In this document: positions 15,394 to 26,910 of the stretch, one piece after another | Position numbering within the stretch: the first letter of the stretch is position 1 | Layout: every line of letters starts with the position of its first letter | Origin: a virus | Length of the DNA: 34,923 nt | Direction: 5' to 3' (one strand) | IMG/VR virus record: IMGVR_UViG_3300009026_000028 | Span: 1 to 34,923 of that record | The notes under the pieces: model-generated | Seen by the model: the letters and a program-made list of their open reading frames with translations, nothing else | What the model was told of the DNA's origin: nothing | The model's database searches: none | Program-made: the position numbers and the translations under genes

Positions 15394-15489
15394 ACTAGTG
15401 ATGCGGTGAAGCGTGTCTGCGGTGATTGAAGATCAATCGATGGAATTAAAAACTTCTTTCCACCGGTCAAATACTATGTATCCTATCCT

Positions 15490-16443
15490 ATGCCAATGCG
15501 AAACTCAGGCTACGCCTGTCTGAATCTAAGTACATCTACGAAGATGCGAACCGTCCGTGCCGGTGTCTACGACAAGCTACGCCAGGCCAACCGGGCTGAC
15601 GCCCTATTCAAGCTTTTTGATGTAGCAGCCGACAATCTACGCGACCTCCAACTCATTGTCAACTGGAACAGCGATAATAACTGTAACGTTTATAGGATTT
15701 CGTCGAGCCTCATTCCACTTATGAGTTACATGCCGCAGGAGGATTGGGACGAATTAATCTCCTACTTCTATTTGGACCTGCGGAATGCATGCACAGTGTA
15801 CGATGAATCTACGGCGCTGTCCAACATTGGTTGCCGGTTCTCCATCCATCCATCTAATTTTAATAGCCTTGGAGCGGAAAAGCAGTCTACCGTCGATACC
15901 ACCATTCTCGATCTTAATCGGCATGGTGAGATGATTGAACGGCTGGGTCTCACCGGTAGGTTAGCATGTCCTATGTGCCTGCACCTATCGAACGGCGCAA
16001 CCAAGGATCCTGACGCTCTCGTCTATCGCATCCGCAAATCAATGGAACGGCTATCACCTGTCGTGCTCAATAACCTATGTTTTGAAACCGAGGATCGTGG
16101 CATGTGGCGCTGGCAAAACATTAAAAAGTATTTTCCGGATATGCCAATCATCCTTGACACACTCCACCATGCCTGTAACAATGAAGGTGAATCGGTGGAG
16201 GTGGCGCTAGATGCCGTTGCTCCAACCTGGGGAAATCACGTGCCGCTCATTCACCATAGCACGAGTAAAAATTGGGATAACCAAAAGGACCGGCGATCGC
16301 ACTCAGACTACGCTAATCCACTGCCTAGTTGCCTAGTGGACCATGGTGTTGTTTTTGACGTTGAACTCGAGGCTAAGAAAAAGGATCTAGCTTGGATTCA
16401 GTTTACCGCGGAACACGGCCTCGTCTATGGCTATAGATTATAA
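15490..16443 (+). CDS. UV-damage endonuclease, UvdE/UvsE family
   Basis: A 317-residue protein covering the whole family length. The N-terminus has GYACLNLS (7-14) and KMRTVRAG, then NLRDLQLIVNWN and YRISSSLIPLMS. The middle has FSIHPSNFNSL and DLNRHGEM, and the C-terminal third has LNNLCFETED and DTLHHACN, with metal-ligand His, Glu and Asp in the order seen in UVDE TIM barrels. UVDE cuts DNA 5' of UV photoproducts to start alternative excision repair. No ribosome site is visible before the ATG. It is a lone + strand gene between the head module and the fibre module, and its 3' end overlaps the converging gene by 6 nt. A general sugar-isomerase-like TIM barrel is the alternative but less likely. 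Confidence 0.85.
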   Translation: MPMRNSGYACLNLSTSTKMRTVRAGVYDKLRQANRADALFKLFDVAADNLRDLQLIVNWNSDNNCNVYRISSSLIPLMSYMPQEDWDELISYFYLDLRNACTVYDESTALSNIGCRFSIHPSNFNSLGAEKQSTVDTTILDLNRHGEMIERLGLTGRLACPMCLHLSNGATKDPDALVYRIRKSMERLSPVVLNNLCFETEDRGMWRWQNIKKYFPDMPIILDTLHHACNNEGESVEVALDAVAPTWGNHVPLIHHSTSKNWDNQKDRRSHSDYANPLPSCLVDHGVVFDVELEAKKKDLAWIQFTAEHGLVYGYRL

Positions 16444-16809
16444 TCCGGCGGTCTTAATTCCAAATCCATCGAATGTGTTAGTTAGGGTCCAACGATCCTT
16501 AGAATTCATTGTAACCTCAGCAATAACGTAGCTATTGGCACCATTTACAAGCTCTACCACAATTGTTATAGTAGCACTATGCCCGTTAAAAATGTTGATG
16601 TCGCGGATGATTCGTCGCACACCACTGCCTGGTGCTGTGCAAATGATAACATCTGAGGTACCTGACAGCACGCCAGTCTGTGACGCTGGAACAAACGTGA
16701 TGCTGCCTGCATCAGCATAGTGCGAACTAAATGTTGGCTGTGTCGCTGGATTTGATAAAACCCGCGCTTTGACGTATTTTACCGTGCTATCTAGGACAAT
16801 CAGTTTCAT
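16438..16809 (-). CDS. Beta-domain tail protein, paralogue of the N-terminus of the 846-residue collagen-like fibre
   Basis: A protein of 123 residues that aligns over its full length with residues 1-125 of the collagen-like fibre at 19936-22476. Compare MKLIVLDSTVK with [24 protein letters not shown] with [13 protein letters not shown], and VRRIIRDINIFN with [12 protein letters not shown]. It is probably a beta-sandwich structural or attachment domain of the virion. It is coupled by ATGA to the DUF4376-like gene upstream. The shared domain suggests that it binds the same partner as the fibre, perhaps as a cap or competitor. Confidence 0.65.
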   Translation of the reverse strand: MKLIVLDSTVKYVKARVLSNPATQPTFSSHYADAGSITFVPASQTGVLSGTSDVIICTAPGSGVRRIIRDINIFNGHSATITIVVELVNGANSYVIAEVTMNSKDRWTLTNTFDGFGIKTAGL

Positions 16810-17333
16810 GTATTAATTACAGTTCGGTACTGGGATCGAACCTGGTTAAAATAAATGCCATACTCGAGAATGATCTGTCTGGCCTCAGCCATCGTAATCT
16901 CGTAGTCTATGCCATCCGCGCCCGTTATCGCGAATGGTGAATTTACCGCGGCTGGGTTAGCCTCGATGATTCCGCCCAGAAGAACGTATGCACCAAGCAG
17001 CATGTTTCTATCCTTCTCCTCAAGGGAGATAATGAAACCGCGCTGGGTGTCAAATCCTTGGGCTATGATGTTCTTAAAACCCGTGAGCGCAATCTCCTCC
17101 GGGCTTATCTCTGAAACGGCATAGTTCATCGTGACAGTCGTATTCGACACCGTTAGGCCAATCGGCGCGACGCGCTGCGCCAACGGATTGTATGGTGGAA
17201 TAACGTCGATGTACTCTTTTAGAACAGGTTGACCGTTCGGGTTTGTAGCGATCTTTGACACGTCCTGAATATCCCTAGACTCTGGGTTTCCAACTACCCG
17301 ATTGAACTCATCAACGAAAACGTACTTTTTCAT
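16806..17333 (-). CDS. Tail-fibre-associated protein, DUF4376-like
   Basis: A protein of 175 residues. The N-terminal part is a small strand domain with IPPYNPLAQRV (45-55). The C-terminal part ends YEITMAEARQIILEYGIYFNQVRSQ, which resembles the DUF4376 domain seen in phage tail-fibre regions. It sits between the lectin-like paralogues and the small beta-domain protein, which supports a fibre or fibre-assembly role. TATAAT lies 8 nt before the ATG and no ribosome site is present. The family call rests on memory of the C-terminal pattern and is moderate. Confidence 0.55.
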   Translation of the reverse strand: MKKYVFVDEFNRVVGNPESRDIQDVSKIATNPNGQPVLKEYIDVIPPYNPLAQRVAPIGLTVSNTTVTMNYAVSEISPEEIALTGFKNIIAQGFDTQRGFIISLEEKDRNMLLGAYVLLGGIIEANPAAVNSPFAITGADGIDYEITMAEARQIILEYGIYFNQVRSQYRTVINT

Positions 17334-17341
17334 ATATATTA

Positions 17342-17347
17342 ATTATA
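17342..17347 (-). promoter_or_regulatory. TATAAT hexamer upstream of the DUF4376-like gene
   Basis: A perfect TATAAT on the - strand lies 8 nt before the ATG of the 175-residue gene, within an AT-only stretch. No -35 match is seen at the usual distance. T4 late promoters likewise need only a TATA-type -10 element, so this could be a late promoter with a very short leader. Chance AT-richness is the alternative. Confidence 0.25.
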
Positions 17348-17381
17348 GGATCAGTCTTACGGCGATGGTGCCAGATTGGGC

Positions 17382-18248
17382 TTAAACCTGCCGTCCAATC
17401 TCAGTTTGAAAGTTTTGGACTCTAGTATGAAGATTAGACACCTCAGTAGAGGTCATTGACGTATTCGCTAGAAAATAAAATCCCATGGAGCCGGTGTGAA
17501 ATTCCGCGGTGCCGTCTGACTGCGCAGAAAAAACTCTAATGCTATAGGTCGAATAGGATGTGCTCAGCGCGTTTCTTCCTGTCACTGGAGTCTGACTACC
17601 AACATACACCTCTCCACCAGTACTGGTAACCGCAGAACGAACGATCGTTATACACCGCAGAACGTTGGTTAGACCAGTGATAATGTCATCACCAAAGTTG
17701 TTCGCTACATCAACGTTGATCTGAGTGGTTGATCCGTTCGTACCAATCCAAGCATTTCCAATGCTATTTTGGTCAGTTCCAATCATGCTTCTAGCGCTAG
17801 CTCCGTCAACCGGAGACGCGGTTCTATTATACACCCCAAAAGCAAACAATCCTGAGGATTGAAGAGAGACTAACGAAACTCCGGTGTTTAGAAATTTTCC
17901 AGATGAGCCAGTTATACCAGTTGTCAGTGTATAGTCACCAGAGACAAATCCGGTAATAGCATCCGTGGTGGTACCCATGGACTTAACCTGCGGTATAGTC
18001 GCATCAGTCAAGGAGTACCCACAAAATAGGTTTAATCTCTTAATCTTACCGGTTGCGCCATAAGTGATGCCATCTGTATCTAACCCGTAGAAAAAAGTAG
18101 ACATGGCGGACAGCATGGTATACGTGCCAGTTCCACCGGAATTCATCCATAGCGATACTACTGGATGAAAGGTTGATCCGGTGATAATGATAGATGATCT
18201 TGGACCGGCGATCATTTCACCTGTTGACTTTAAAACTCTCACTGACAT
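17382..18248 (-). CDS. Lectin-like tail protein, paralogue 3 of 3
   Basis: A 288-residue protein, the most divergent of three tandem paralogues. Shared landmarks are HPVVSLWMNSGG (28-39), FFYGLDTDGITYGATGKIKR, FCGYSLTDATIPQV and the C-terminal helix VSNLHTRVQNFQTEIGRQV. The rest is Ser/Thr/Gly-rich beta structure like concanavalin A/LamG-type lectin domains found in phage fibres. The middle third differs from its paralogues. It starts 1 nt after the previous paralogue, with a GGAGG site carried in the end of that gene. The likely role is receptor binding or a virion surface protein. Confidence 0.7.
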   Translation of the reverse strand: MSVRVLKSTGEMIAGPRSSIIITGSTFHPVVSLWMNSGGTGTYTMLSAMSTFFYGLDTDGITYGATGKIKRLNLFCGYSLTDATIPQVKSMGTTTDAITGFVSGDYTLTTGITGSSGKFLNTGVSLVSLQSSGLFAFGVYNRTASPVDGASARSMIGTDQNSIGNAWIGTNGSTTQINVDVANNFGDDIITGLTNVLRCITIVRSAVTSTGGEVYVGSQTPVTGRNALSTSYSTYSIRVFSAQSDGTAEFHTGSMGFYFLANTSMTSTEVSNLHTRVQNFQTEIGRQV

Positions 18249-18249
18249 A

Positions 18250-19095
18250 TTACACCTGCCTCCCTAGCGAGGTTTGGAACGCTTGGATACGAGCGTATAG
18301 GTTACTTATCTGTGTAGCCGTTAAGGCTAGGCCAATGTAATAACCACCGCATATGCCGGTTGCCTGATTATATCCGGTGGCGTTTCCAAATATACCAACG
18401 TTTACGGCGTTTGAACCAGTGTAGGCTGCACCTGTTACGGTATTATCCTGCGTTCCATTTCTATATATTTTGGACACGCCTCCTGCCTCCATTGTCGCGA
18501 CATAGAAACCAACTCGTCCACCAACAGTTTCATTAAGATATCCCTGTTGAGGATTATATAGTCCGAGATTAGCTCCTCCAGTGTGACCAAGAAAAAATCG
18601 ATTCGCTGCGCCAATCCAAAGACCGTTAGATAGGTCAGTGGTGTTATCAACTCGTATATAGGCTCCGCATGAAACATCACTATTAGATAGTGTGCTATCC
18701 AACACGCCGGTGTTAAGCCACTTATTTCCACCGCTCCCAGTTCCACTTGGCCGAGTTAGTCCAGTGGCCTCCGTGTAATTTCCAGAGACGAACGCTGTGC
18801 CGCCGGAATTTGTATCCGTGGTAGTACCGATGGAAGTTACCTGCGGAATGAGGCAGTCAGTTAATGATGACCCACAGAATAGGTTTAATCTCTTAATCTT
18901 ACCAGAGGACCCGTATGTTATACCGTCAGTATCTAACCCATAGAAAAAAGAAGAAATGGCTGTTAACGTAGTATTTCCAGCTGAGGCACCTGCAGCCAAC
19001 CACGACGTGACGACTGGATGAACTGATATCCTAGCGATTGAGGCGTAGTAACCAAAGTCGGTAGTTCCATCGGATCGCCTAACTCGTATAGCCAT
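18250..19095 (-). CDS. Lectin-like tail protein, paralogue 2 of 3
   Basis: A 281-residue protein of the same family as its two neighbours. Conserved blocks include HPVVTSWLAAG, FFYGLDTDGITYGSSGKIKR, FCGSSLTDCLIPQV, the FVSGNYTEATGL region, and the C-terminus LYARIQAFQTSLGRQV, nearly identical to the next paralogue. The central region (about 130-240) is variable. GGAGG lies 10 nt before the ATG, inside the 3' end of the upstream paralogue. Probable tail-tip or fibre subunit. Confidence 0.7.
   Translation of the reverse strand: MAIRVRRSDGTTDFGYYASIARISVHPVVTSWLAAGASAGNTTLTAISSFFYGLDTDGITYGSSGKIKRLNLFCGSSLTDCLIPQVTSIGTTTDTNSGGTAFVSGNYTEATGLTRPSGTGSGGNKWLNTGVLDSTLSNSDVSCGAYIRVDNTTDLSNGLWIGAANRFFLGHTGGANLGLYNPQQGYLNETVGGRVGFYVATMEAGGVSKIYRNGTQDNTVTGAAYTGSNAVNVGIFGNATGYNQATGICGGYYIGLALTATQISNLYARIQAFQTSLGRQV
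18251..18281. repeat. 31-bp direct repeat copy A at a paralogue junction
   Basis: Identical over 31 bp to 19098-19128. It covers the last codons and stop of the lectin-like gene upstream on the - strand and contains the GGAGG ribosome site of the next one. Perfect identity at an otherwise diverged junction points to a recent duplication or ongoing gene conversion. Confidence 0.85.
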
Positions 19096-19096
19096 A

Positions 19097-19935
19097 CTAC
19101 ACCTGCCTCCCTAGCGAGGTTTGGAACGTTTGCATTCGTGAATATAGATTAGCCTGATCGGTAGCACCTAGATATTGCCCAATGTAATAACTCGCTACCT
19201 TAACGGTTGACGATAACACGTTGCTAGTTGCTCTAAAAACCTCTATTGTTCCGGATAGGACGGTTGGATTGGCCGCCGTAGTTGACACTTGCGTACCGTT
19301 TTTAAACAGCCGACCAAAGTCTGTGCTAGTTCCACCACTGAACCAACCCTGCGTTGGTGTTGACTGGGACGCGCCGGAGCCAAGCGTAAAATAGTAGGCC
19401 AAAGTTCCAGAGGCATAGAGTGCTAAGGATCGATTGGATGCATCTGACCCTAAGGCATAGGTGTTGCCAGAGAAGGAAGAGAACTTGAGATACGTTCCAA
19501 CTGAATAATCCTGCTGCGGTATAGCAGAGTCAGAGTTGCTTACCCCGGTGGATAGGTACTTTGTTGAACCATCGCCGGTTAATCCACCAGATGACCCTGT
19601 CTCAACATAGTCTCCTGAGACAAAAGGACCGTTATTGGTGTCAGTTGAATTACCTAGCGACAGTATCTGTGGTCGTAGGCAATCCGTAAGTGAAGCTCCA
19701 CAGAATAGGTTTAGTCGTTTAATCTTGCCGGATGAACCATATGTTATGCCATCGGCATCAAGACCGGTAAAAAATGCAGACATCGCGGATTTAGTGGAAT
19801 CTGACGCTGACCCACCTGCTACGACCCAATCAACCACTACGTTGTGGTACGGATAATTTATTCCAGAGTAACTAGAGTTTGTTTGAACGGTTGTTCCGTC
19901 TCTCTTCGCTACTAGGATTGGAAAGTATTCTCTCA

Positions 19936-19936
<1 letters not shown>
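19097..19936 (-). CDS. Lectin-like tail protein, paralogue 1 of 3
   Basis: A 279-residue protein, first of the three tandem paralogues. It has the conserved pattern FFTGLDADGITYGSSGKIKR, FCGASLTDCLRPQI, FVSGDYVETGSSGGLTGDG and the C-terminal LYSRMQTFQTSLGRQV. The variable centre carries Ser/Thr-rich strands (NRSLALYASGTLAYYF). Its ATG overlaps the stop of the collagen-like fibre as TAATG, so it should be expressed with the fibre. No strong ribosome site of its own is seen. Confidence 0.7.
19098..19128. repeat. 31-bp direct repeat copy B at a paralogue junction
   Basis: Identical over 31 bp to 18251-18281, at the junction between paralogues 1 and 2. It encodes the conserved C-terminus GRQV and supplies the ribosome site for the following gene. 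Confidence 0.85.
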
Positions 19937-22476
<2,540 letters not shown>

Positions 22477-22571
22477 TTAGTTTTTCCTTGTGTAATTGGT
22501 ATAACTATAGCGCGGTATGGACAAAGCGCCCAACCAGCATCTCCAACGGGAGCACGACCTGTAGTTAATTC

Positions 22572-25007
22572 ATGGCATCTGATGATAACATTTTTCGGTA
22601 CCTTAAATTTGACTACTCTAGTCATCTCCAAACATTGCTTGACCGCGTACGTAGCCGGTGGAGCCTTACCTGGAACGATTTTCAAACAAACAGCTTTGGT
22701 CGGGTGCTGGTTGATCTGATCGCCTGGAGTAACTCTACTTTGGCGTATACGCTGAATCGTGCGGCAAACGAGCTATCGCTACCAACTATGACACTCCGTG
22801 AGAGTGCCGTGCGGTTAGGATCGCTTGTCAATTATTCGCTGCGCAACCCCGGCAGCGCGACTGTCTCCTGTGAAGCGTCGCTATCCACCACCTCCTCACG
22901 GGACGTTACCGTCTCTAAGGGTACGGTTATTACTGCCTCCACAGACAGTCCTGTGCTATTTGAAGTCGCAGCTGATTACACTATCAAAGCAGGTTCACTA
23001 ACCCCTGAGAGCCAAGTTGCTGTTATAACCAATTCGTTCTCAGGTGTAAACGTTATTCAAACTCTCCTCGTTGTTCAGTCAGGTGGCATCTACGCTGATC
23101 TTGCTGACAGTTCAATCGATGTCTATGGTGTTATTGCTCCTGGGCAGAGCATTCGGCAGTATGGAGTATCTGGAGCTCCAGTCTATACTGTCCAAGAGAT
23201 TACGTATGGCGCTGGAACAGGACGAAGCAGAGTTGTTTTAGACCGCGTCTGGTCTGGGACTAGCGGATCAATTAGTGCCGAGGTCTATGATCGACGAATC
23301 ACGCTGATACAGGGACAGAGCTTTCTTGACGAATACACCGCCCCGAGCACTGAGATTCAAAATCAAATCTATCCGCTAACGCAGTCGCCGGTTGCCCAGG
23401 GATCTATTACCGTTAAAGTCAACGGAACTCCGTGGTCATCCACATCGCTAATTAAGAGCGGAGCGGCGAGTTTAGCCTACGAAATTAAAACCGGTGTCAC
23501 AGGTTTAACCTATGTGATATTCGGCGATGGCAGCTTTGGCCAGATTCCGTCACCTGAGAGTCTTATTAGCATTGATTATCGAGTTGGTGGTGGAACGTCA
23601 GGTAATATCGGTCAGGGCAAAATCAACACCAGCATTATTGGATTAGACTCAATTGGTAACCCAGTCAGCATCGCTATCACTAATTCAAGTGGTGGTGGAT
23701 CCGGTGGAACTGACGCTGAAACGCTCAATGAAGCCCGCATTAACATTCCACGCTGGGTATTAAGCAATGACCGAGCAGTCACGGCCCAGGATTACGAGAT
23801 TCTTGCGTCGAACTACAGCGATCCATCCTATGGACAAGTAAAATTCGCTAGAGCCGTGTCGCGAGTTGAGAATAACCTACTAGAAGGTAATCTAGTACTA
23901 ATATACGCCTGGACCACCGGTGCCGATGGATCACTGGTTCCGCTGTCTACTAACCTTAAACGTGCGCTTGAGGATTACCTTAAGAGCAAGAGCGTTGGCA
24001 CAGACGTTCCAGTGGTAGTGGATGGAACAAGCATTCCATACCCAGTGTCTGTTCGCGTCCTACTGTCACAGGATGCACAAAGCTCGCAGGATGTACGCAC
24101 CGCCGTTAAGACAGCTATAAACGCTGTAGTATCGTCAGTGTCACCTGGAGACGAGATCGTCTATTCCGATGTGGTATCTTCTATTGTGGCAGTAAGCGGA
24201 GTTAGCCAAGTCGAAATCGCAACTCCGTCCTCTAATTTCCTACCGAGTAACAATTCAACCATCGTTACGGTACCTGATTCAAGCAAGGAATACTCGGTTA
24301 CTCTAACGAGTCTCGGCGGTAACGTTTACACCGGGCAGTTAGATCTATATCCAATTAAGCCATGGAGTGTTCGCCTATACGTCGACGGTGTTGAACTTAG
24401 CCTGCTACCGGACGCTGATCCAGACTGGGCAATTATTGTTGGTGAAGGTGTTGCCTCGTATGAGGTCGGTCTACTCGCCAATCGGCCTAGCGCAGCGCTT
24501 CTCTCCTTCTTTAGATCAGCCGATGATGGACGGATCTACTCTAGCAACGGTGCCGCATGGTCTATCGTAGATTACGGAGGCAGTCGAATCAATCTTAAGA
24601 CTGGTGAGCTAGTCATTAGCACCACGGCGTCTGTGTCGGAGGTGACGTACACCATTATTCCAATCGCTAGTTACGCGAATCGAAACAGAGTTAACCTCTA
24701 TGTGACGTACTCCGGTGACTCTAGCGGCCAAACCCGGCAAGTCCTACGTAAGAATCTGCGCGGCTGGATATCGAGCATTGGAGTTGGAGCAAGTCTGTTT
24801 AAGTCGCCAGTGAAAGATTCTGCTGGTTCAGTTATTCTAGAGAGCAGTCGTAGCAATGTGGAATGGACTGTTCTACTAACCCAAGGTGTCACTGGTGTGA
24901 CTAGAATTTCAATTGGACAGGCCAACAACGGTCTAAATCGGATTGATCCTGCCTCCAACGAGGTTATGGATTTCGATCAAATTATCATCAACGGATTAAA
25001 CGAATAA
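22572..25007 (+). CDS. Baseplate wedge protein, T4 gp6-like
   Basis: An 811-residue protein. The N-terminus has FDYSSHLQTLLDRVRSRW, then LVDLIAWSNSTLAYTLNRAANE and LRESAVRLGSLVNYSLRNPGSATV, the pattern of gp6 and baseplate J-type proteins. The core has DAETLNEARINIPRWVLSNDRAVTAQDYE (about 380-408), another gp6/J hallmark, before a mainly beta C-terminal half (about 550-811) carrying Ig- or fibre-like strands. gp6 forms the ring that joins baseplate wedges and controls sheath contraction. No ribosome site precedes the ATG, and the start lies in a 95-bp divergent gap with the collagen fibre. Confidence 0.9.
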   Translation: MASDDNIFRYLKFDYSSHLQTLLDRVRSRWSLTWNDFQTNSFGRVLVDLIAWSNSTLAYTLNRAANELSLPTMTLRESAVRLGSLVNYSLRNPGSATVSCEASLSTTSSRDVTVSKGTVITASTDSPVLFEVAADYTIKAGSLTPESQVAVITNSFSGVNVIQTLLVVQSGGIYADLADSSIDVYGVIAPGQSIRQYGVSGAPVYTVQEITYGAGTGRSRVVLDRVWSGTSGSISAEVYDRRITLIQGQSFLDEYTAPSTEIQNQIYPLTQSPVAQGSITVKVNGTPWSSTSLIKSGAASLAYEIKTGVTGLTYVIFGDGSFGQIPSPESLISIDYRVGGGTSGNIGQGKINTSIIGLDSIGNPVSIAITNSSGGGSGGTDAETLNEARINIPRWVLSNDRAVTAQDYEILASNYSDPSYGQVKFARAVSRVENNLLEGNLVLIYAWTTGADGSLVPLSTNLKRALEDYLKSKSVGTDVPVVVDGTSIPYPVSVRVLLSQDAQSSQDVRTAVKTAINAVVSSVSPGDEIVYSDVVSSIVAVSGVSQVEIATPSSNFLPSNNSTIVTVPDSSKEYSVTLTSLGGNVYTGQLDLYPIKPWSVRLYVDGVELSLLPDADPDWAIIVGEGVASYEVGLLANRPSAALLSFFRSADDGRIYSSNGAAWSIVDYGGSRINLKTGELVISTTASVSEVTYTIIPIASYANRNRVNLYVTYSGDSSGQTRQVLRKNLRGWISSIGVGASLFKSPVKDSAGSVILESSRSNVEWTVLLTQGVTGVTRISIGQANNGLNRIDPASNEVMDFDQIIINGLNE

Positions 25008-25019
25008 GGTTCTTAACAC

Positions 25020-25493
25020 ATGAAAAAATACATACTTCTACTAGCAGCAGCGTTGTTTATCACGACAGGGTGCGATCATCAAACTCCTGTTAATTCTCCT
25101 GAGACAGGGGCTACAGTAGCTAAAGATTACTCGCTGGAGTTGTCCATCGTTCGTTCTGGTGTGTCGTTCGCGTGTACTACGGCGTTGAACGTCGCTGTTA
25201 GTTCCCAAGATAGAATCAATAAGGCGGACATGATTTACGCCTGTGCTAAGGCTATTCGTACTCTAGCCGGTGGAAATGTTCCAACTCCAGTTGAAGTCGC
25301 CGCGGTTATTACGCTGTGGATGCCGGATAAAGCGCATTGGGCAAATCTTGCCAGTTCTATTAGTCGTGTCTATGCTGGAGCGTTTTCTAATCTGCACGGT
25401 AACCCATTACTGGCGGTAAAGTTTCTCGAACAAATTGCTCTTGGATGCGAGGAGTCAGCCGGATCAGTAATCAGATCAGTCACAGGAATTTAA
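25020..25493 (+). CDS. Phage lipoprotein
   Basis: A 157-residue protein with a cleaved lipoprotein signal: positive MKK, hydrophobic YILLLAAALFI and lipobox TTGC, with Cys18 as the acylated residue. The mature part has a Cys pair (C52, C74 region) and helices, ending in IALGCEESAGSVIRSVTGI. Phage lipoproteins near baseplate genes can be superinfection-exclusion factors or lysis components, and neither can be chosen from sequence. AAGG lies about 10 nt before the ATG. Confidence 0.75.
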   Translation: MKKYILLLAAALFITTGCDHQTPVNSPETGATVAKDYSLELSIVRSGVSFACTTALNVAVSSQDRINKADMIYACAKAIRTLAGGNVPTPVEVAAVITLWMPDKAHWANLASSISRVYAGAFSNLHGNPLLAVKFLEQIALGCEESAGSVIRSVTGI

Positions 25494-25494
25494 C

Positions 25495-25710
25495 ATGTAC
25501 GATTTCATTGGACTCGCAAAGAGCGCGTTTGACGTTGCTGGTAACTGGCTGGGTTGGCAACGCGAGAAGGATCAGCGCATTAACGCGCCTGAGATTAAGG
25601 AAAACGTTGAGGCCATAAACGACAAGAAGAAAATGGATCAATTTACCGCTGACGTTGAGAAGGCCAAAAAAACTGGAGATTTAGATGAAATTCGCAAAGC
25701 TGCTTCTTAG
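25495..25710 (+). CDS. Small charged helical protein
   Basis: A protein of 71 residues with an N-terminal amphipathic helix (MYDFIGLAKSAFDVAGNWLGW) and a Lys/Glu-rich C-terminal helix. AGGA lies 7 nt before the ATG, and its 3' end overlaps the following lipoprotein by 26 nt. The three genes at 25020-26023 behave as one unit. The arrangement recalls lysis or tail-accessory cassettes, but no motif decides the role. Confidence 0.6.
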   Translation: MYDFIGLAKSAFDVAGNWLGWQREKDQRINAPEIKENVEAINDKKKMDQFTADVEKAKKTGDLDEIRKAAS

Positions 25711-26023
25711 TATTATCGTAATCTCAGTCTTTATTGGCTGTGCTCATACTGTTGTTCCAACAACCGAGGTTCGTAATTCCACAGCATCATACGACGGCAA
25801 CGATAAGAACAGCGGTATTGTCTCCACCTGTCCTGGAGGATTCGTCGTTACCGACAAGTTTCTCGCTAGATACGACGTTCTAGCAGAAAAATACGGTGCT
25901 AAATTTGTTCCGAAGGTTAAGAAGGGCGACGGAGTAACTGGCCACGTCATTGACAGCGAACATATGGTTAAGTTTCTGCAGATGAATAATTGGAATAAGG
26001 CCGGAATAGCTCCAGCGCGCTAA
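25685..26023 (+). CDS. Second phage lipoprotein
   Basis: A protein of 112 residues with signal MKFAKLLLSIIVISVF and a lipobox-like IGC (Cys19), followed by a short polar linker and a mature domain. GGAG lies 6 nt before the ATG, inside the upstream gene. Its stop overlaps the converging gene by 4 nt. The gene could be an outer-membrane spanin subunit or an exclusion lipoprotein, since size and lipobox fit both. Proline content is too low to be confident of a spanin. Confidence 0.65.
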   Translation: MKFAKLLLSIIVISVFIGCAHTVVPTTEVRNSTASYDGNDKNSGIVSTCPGGFVVTDKFLARYDVLAEKYGAKFVPKVKKGDGVTGHVIDSEHMVKFLQMNNWNKAGIAPAR

Positions 26024-26367
26024 GGAGTCACGATTTTGTCACTAGCCATATTGGCGTAGTAGGAGCTCAAATCTGTGGCATTATTATAATTCTTGTTCCA
26101 CTCGGCTCTAAGTTCGATGATCTGATCCCTATTGATCGATACGAAAGTTCCAGCGGGATGTTGAACTTGAATGACGTTTCCTTCGGCTTCTAAATCTAAA
26201 ATAGTGCTAAACTTAGCGCTGCTCACTCTTTTACAGTAGACCACGTCCAACCGACTTCCGTCTGTTGGATCGCGGTAATTTTTAAATATGACATTGAAAA
26301 CGATTTCGCCTACATCGGCAATGGTTTTTAGTTGATCACTGGTTAGTACAGTAGAGCATCCACACAT
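26020..26367 (-). CDS. Hypothetical protein
   Basis: A protein of 115 residues. The N-terminus MCGCSTVLTSDQLKTIADVG looks like the mature end of a lipoprotein, but no hydrophobic signal precedes it: an in-frame stop lies 9 nt upstream of the ATG. The rest is mixed helix and strand (VFNVIFKNYRDPTDGSRLDVVYCK). It is 6 nt after the short collagen-like gene. Function unknown. Confidence 0.6.
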   Translation of the reverse strand: MCGCSTVLTSDQLKTIADVGEIVFNVIFKNYRDPTDGSRLDVVYCKRVSSAKFSTILDLEAEGNVIQVQHPAGTFVSINRDQIIELRAEWNKNYNNATDLSSYYANMASDKIVTP

Positions 26368-26373
26368 AATAGA

Positions 26374-26877
26374 TCAAATCGAGTTAAACCATAGACGAGC
26401 TAGCGCTTCATCTGTATTTCCTGGTCCGGTTGCTCCAGTAACTCCAACCACTCCAGTAGCGCCGGTTACACCGACTCCAGTAGCGCCGGTTATGCCGGTT
26501 GCTCCAGTAACTCCAACCACTCCGGTTGCGCCGGTTATGCCGGTTGCACCATTTACACCAGCCACTCCGGTTGCGCCGGTTATTCCGGTAACTCCTATGG
26601 CTCCGGTTGCGCCAGTAACACCGGCAGATCCAGCAACGCCGGTGGCTCCAGTAACTCCTGTGGCACCTCTTGCACCGGTAGCTCCGGTAACTCCGGTAGC
26701 TCCGGTAACTCCTGTGGCACCTCTTGCACCGGTAGCTCCGGTAACTCCTGTGGCACCATCTGATCCGGCGCCTGATCCACCGCTACTTGATCCTCCGGCG
26801 CCTGTGGCGCCAGTAGCCCCAATGTAAGAGCTCAGCGACCTAAAATCAGGCCTATTTGTATTGTGCCAACCAGACAT
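26374..26877 (-). CDS. Short collagen-like protein
   Basis: A protein of 167 residues. A short polar N-terminus ([19 protein letters not shown]) leads into a Ser/Gly spacer and about 40 Gly-X-Y triplets, mostly GAT, GVT and GAR. The C-terminus is only about 16 residues ([15 protein letters not shown]), with no clear globular head. It is probably a virion fibre or fibre cap. It shares its triplet style with the long fibre and with the protein at 28645. No ribosome site is obvious before the ATG. Confidence 0.7.
   Translation of the reverse strand: MSGWHNTNRPDFRSLSSYIGATGATGAGGSSSGGSGAGSDGATGVTGATGARGATGVTGATGVTGATGARGATGVTGATGVAGSAGVTGATGAIGVTGITGATGVAGVNGATGITGATGVVGVTGATGITGATGVGVTGATGVVGVTGATGPGNTDEALARLWFNSI
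26415..26820. repeat. Collagen-coding tandem repeat DNA, copy 2
   Basis: Nine-base periodic DNA coding Gly-X-Y triplets on the - strand, with exact internal duplication of a block encoding [12 protein letters not shown]. It is close in codon use to the long repeat at 20626-22098, so recombination between them is possible. Confidence 0.75.
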
Positions 26878-26910
26878 GGTCTAACTACTTGTTTTAACGA
26901 ACCATCTAGA

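Noticed and set aside
26020-26367. Lipoprotein call for the MCGCSTVLTS protein
   Set aside because: There is no hydrophobic signal sequence, and an in-frame stop precedes the ATG by 9 nt, so lipoprotein processing is not supported.
26492-26827. 111-codon + strand Pro-rich frame
   Set aside because: Antisense shadow of the short collagen-like gene for the same reason.
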